Assembly: GCF_029054785.1 (NCBI RefSeq)
Contig: NZ_JAIDEN010000056.1
Span: 1-21,930 of the forward strand
Length of the DNA: 21,930 bases
Direction of reading: 5' to 3'
Source: Duncaniella sp.
GTDB lineage: Bacteria; Bacteroidota; Bacteroidia; Bacteroidales; Muribaculaceae
Part shown: in pieces, positions 19,847 through 21,930 of the stretch
Position numbering within the stretch: the stretch's first letter is position 1
Layout of the letters: the number at the start of each line of letters is the position of its first letter
Notes under the pieces: generated by a model
Database searches by the model: none
What the model was told of the DNA's origin: nothing
What the model saw: only the letters and a program-made list of their open reading frames with translations
Translations under genes and position numbers: made by a program

Positions 19847-20284
19847 TCAGGCTTCGGCGGGATTGTCGATGGTCAGGCAGCGTCCGCCGTCGGGGAGTAC
19901 TTCGATCTTGACTCTGACGGTGTCGTCGGGTAGGATGTCGTCGATGCGGTCGGGCCATTCGATCAGGCAGAGTGCTCCGGAGTCGAGATAGTCCTCCACG
20001 CCGATGTCAAAGGCCTGTTCGAGCGATTCGATGCGGTAGAGGTCGAAGTGGTAGATCAGCTCGGCGGTGGTGTCTGAGCGGTATTCGTTGATGATTGAGA
20101 ATGTCGGCGAGCCGGTCGGGTCTTCCTCTACTCCTAATGCGCGGCAGAGGGCGTTGATGAATGTGGTTTTTCCGGCGCCCATCTCGCCTTCAAAGGTGTA
20201 GACGGTCGCGTCGTCCATCAGGCTCAGAAATTCCTGGGCTGCCTGAGGGAGAGCTTCGACGGAGGGGATCATTATTTTTTTCAT
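19847..20284 (-). CDS. tsaE: tRNA threonylcarbamoyladenosine biosynthesis protein TsaE
   Basis: P-loop ATPase that works with TsaD and TsaB to place t6A at position 37 of ANN-decoding tRNAs. It has 145 residues, near the usual length of about 140-155. The Walker A motif is GEMGAGKTT (33-41). The family signature SPTFSIINEY follows, then YHFDLYR and LIEWPDRIDDILPDD. It begins at ATG 20284; a second ATG four codons later (20272) is equally possible. It follows porX by 40 bp and precedes birA by 2 bp. Confidence 0.93.
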   Translation of the reverse strand: MKKIMIPSVEALPQAAQEFLSLMDDATVYTFEGEMGAGKTTFINALCRALGVEEDPTGSPTFSIINEYRSDTTAELIYHFDLYRIESLEQAFDIGVEDYLDSGALCLIEWPDRIDDILPDDTVRVKIEVLPDGGRCLTIDNPAEA

Positions 20285-20287
20285 GCG

Positions 20288-20316
20288 GTAAGTGACTTTT
20301 ATTGTAAGTGACTTTT
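20288..20316. repeat. Tandem 13-bp repeat between porX and tsaE
   Basis: GTAAGTGACTTTT occurs at 20288-20300 and again at 20304-20316, a 16-bp period. It lies immediately upstream of the tsaE start on the minus strand, where it reads AAAAGTCACTTAC. No promoter consensus is visible. Confidence 0.7.
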
Positions 20317-20324
20317 GTTTGATT

Positions 20325-21872
20325 CTATTTGGCTGTCAGAGTGATGATCGGAATGAGCATCTCTTCGGGCGAGATGCCGCCGTGCTGGAAGGTGCCGTCG
20401 TAGTACTGCACGTAATAGTTATAGTTGTTGGGATAGGCGAAGAAGTCGCGGCCTGTCGCGAAGATGTAGGTCGACGAGACATTGGGGGCGGGGAGGCCCA
20501 GACGTGCGGGCTGTTTGACCTCATAGACCTGCTTTGCGTTGTAGGCGAGGTTTTTGCCTATCTTGTAGCGGAGGTTGGTGTTGGTGTTCTTGTCACCGAC
20601 AACTTTGACGGGATTGTCGACGCGGACGGTGCCGTGGTCGGTCGTGAGCACTATCTTGTAGCCCTTGGCCGCTATCCGGCGGAAGATCTCGATTGCCGGC
20701 GAGTGGCGGAACCACGATTCGGAGATCGAGCGGTAAGCGGCGTTGTTGGCGGCCAGTTCGCGGATCATGCGTGATTCGGTGCGGGCGTGGGAGAGCATGT
20801 CGATGAAGTTGAAGACGATGACGTTCAGGTCGTTGTCAAGCAGGTTGGAGAATTCACGCAGGAGTTTCTCACCGGCGGCGGAGTCGTTGATCTTCGTGTA
20901 GGAGAATTTGCAGTGGCGGCGGTAGCGCTCGAACTGAGTGGCGATCATCGGCGACTCGTTGAGGTTTTTGCCTTCGGGGGCATCTTCGTCGACCCACAGG
21001 TCGGGGAACATTTTTTCGATGTCGACCGGCATCAGTCCGGAGAAGATAGCATTGCGGGCATACTGTGTGGCGGTCGGGAGTATCGAGCAGTAGAGTTCCT
21101 CGCTGAAGTTGAAGGTGTCGGCCAGAAGGGGCTTGACGGCGGCCCACTGGTCGAGACGGAAGTTGTCGATCAGGATGAAGAAGACCTTTTCACCGGCGTC
21201 GAGCAGCGGGAACACGCGGTTTTTGAAGATGTCGGGCGACATCATCGGGCGCCCCGGTGCGTTTTTGTCGGCGATCCATCCGGCATAGTTGTTTTTGATG
21301 AATTTAGCGAAGGCGGTTCCGGCATCCTTGCGCTGCATGTCGAGAAGCTCGTCCATCTGGGTGTCGGTGGCGGAGAGCTGCATTTCCCAGTGGACCAGGA
21401 GCTTGTAGAGGTCCATCCAGTCGCTGATCGTGGAGGCGGAGTCGATCATGGTCGAGATCCGCGAGAACTCCTGGCGGTAGTCGCTTCCGGTCTGGGTGGA
21501 GACGAGGCGTTCGGAGTGGAGGTTCTTTTTGATTGAGAGCAGTATCTGGTTGGGGTTGACGGGTTTGATCAGATAGTCGGCGATTTTGTTGCCGACGGCC
21601 TGGTCCATGATGTTTTCCTCCTCGCTTTTGGTGATCATGATGACCGGGATGTGGGGCGAGGTGAGTTTTATGCGCTGAAGGGTTTCGAGTCCGGTCAGTC
21701 CGGGCATGTTCTCATCGAGGATGATGAGGTCGAAGTTCTGCTGCGCGGCAAGTTCAAGGGCGTCGGCGCCGCTGCATGCGGTCACGACGTCGTAGCCTTT
21801 GCCTTTGAGAAACATTATGTGGGGCTTCAGGAGATCAATCTCGTCGTCGGCCCAGAGTATGGTTGATGACAT
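20325..21872 (-). CDS. porX: PorX-type response regulator with PglZ domain
   Basis: A 515-residue two-domain protein. Residues 1-120 are a CheY-like receiver with acidic residues D9-D10, phosphoacceptor D53 (LIILDENMPG), T81 and K103 (IKPVNP). After a helical linker (about 125-205) comes a PglZ/alkaline-phosphatase-superfamily domain. Its likely metal and nucleophile residues are D236 (LIDNFR), T267 or T269 (LPTATQYARNAIFSG), D358 and H362 (NFIDMLSH), D412-H413 (TTDHGT) and H497. In Porphyromonas, PorX with the kinase PorY and sigma factor SigP controls the type IX secretion system, and the PglZ domain cleaves phosphodiesters. No secretion genes or kinase are seen here, so the output in this organism is unknown. 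The start ATG is at 21872; the 58 bases upstream contain no recognisable gene. Confidence 0.92.
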   Translation of the reverse strand: MSSTILWADDEIDLLKPHIMFLKGKGYDVVTACSGADALELAAQQNFDLIILDENMPGLTGLETLQRIKLTSPHIPVIMITKSEEENIMDQAVGNKIADYLIKPVNPNQILLSIKKNLHSERLVSTQTGSDYRQEFSRISTMIDSASTISDWMDLYKLLVHWEMQLSATDTQMDELLDMQRKDAGTAFAKFIKNNYAGWIADKNAPGRPMMSPDIFKNRVFPLLDAGEKVFFILIDNFRLDQWAAVKPLLADTFNFSEELYCSILPTATQYARNAIFSGLMPVDIEKMFPDLWVDEDAPEGKNLNESPMIATQFERYRRHCKFSYTKINDSAAGEKLLREFSNLLDNDLNVIVFNFIDMLSHARTESRMIRELAANNAAYRSISESWFRHSPAIEIFRRIAAKGYKIVLTTDHGTVRVDNPVKVVGDKNTNTNLRYKIGKNLAYNAKQVYEVKQPARLGLPAPNVSSTYIFATGRDFFAYPNNYNYYVQYYDGTFQHGGISPEEMLIPIITLTAK

Positions 21873-21930
21873 GGCGCTTGTTTTTGCTGTTGAGGGGGAT
21901 GGTCTGAGGCTTTTGGGGTCAGTCTTCGTC

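Noticed and set aside
21919..21930. Possible 3' end of another minus-strand gene (Asp-Glu-Asp-stop)
   Set aside because: Only three codons are visible before the window ends, which is too little to call a gene.

Overview
This looks like a chromosomal segment from a member of the Bacteroidota, most likely order Bacteroidales and possibly Muribaculaceae. That placement is an inference from remembered family features, not a search. It rests on the RpoB and RpoC sequences and lengths, the short ParE, a PorX-type response regulator, promoters of the form TTTG-N20-TAnnTTTG, and few recognisable Shine-Dalgarno sites. Most of the window is housekeeping DNA. All real genes appear intact, with only the first two bases of the rpoB start codon missing at the left edge.

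Positions 1-8188 hold rpoB and rpoC on the plus strand, followed by a perfect 16-bp stem terminator. Positions 8189-9835 form a 1.65-kb accessory island. It contains one small gene, a REP-associated tyrosine transposase (RAYT, HUH/Y1 family), on the minus strand. The gene sits between two inverted copies of a repeat of about 120 bp that is made of three hairpins. A third full copy and a degenerate fourth lie outside, together with a second class of hairpins with GTA loops and two short tandem duplications. I read this as a REPtron-like element, and it is the most unusual part of the window.

Positions 9777-13909 are a probable plus-strand operon with a clear promoter: parE (topoisomerase IV subunit B), coaD (coenzyme A synthesis) and an exported S41 carboxyl-terminal processing peptidase. 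A hairpin at 13978-14011 separates it from a convergent minus-strand block.

Reading leftward from the right end, the minus-strand block starts with porX (response regulator fused to a PglZ phosphatase-like domain), tsaE (tRNA t6A synthesis), birA (biotin ligase without the DNA-binding domain) and a cytoplasmic thioredoxin with its own terminator. Next come ilvA (threonine deaminase with ACT domain) behind a well-formed promoter and a possible operator, a SPOR-domain lipoprotein, and then two unfamiliar genes. One encodes a protein with a 33-residue Asp/Glu tract. The other encodes a trypsin-like peptidase carrying a zinc ribbon. Both seem to contain a YbjN/type III chaperone-like fold, and they may act together in the cytoplasm.
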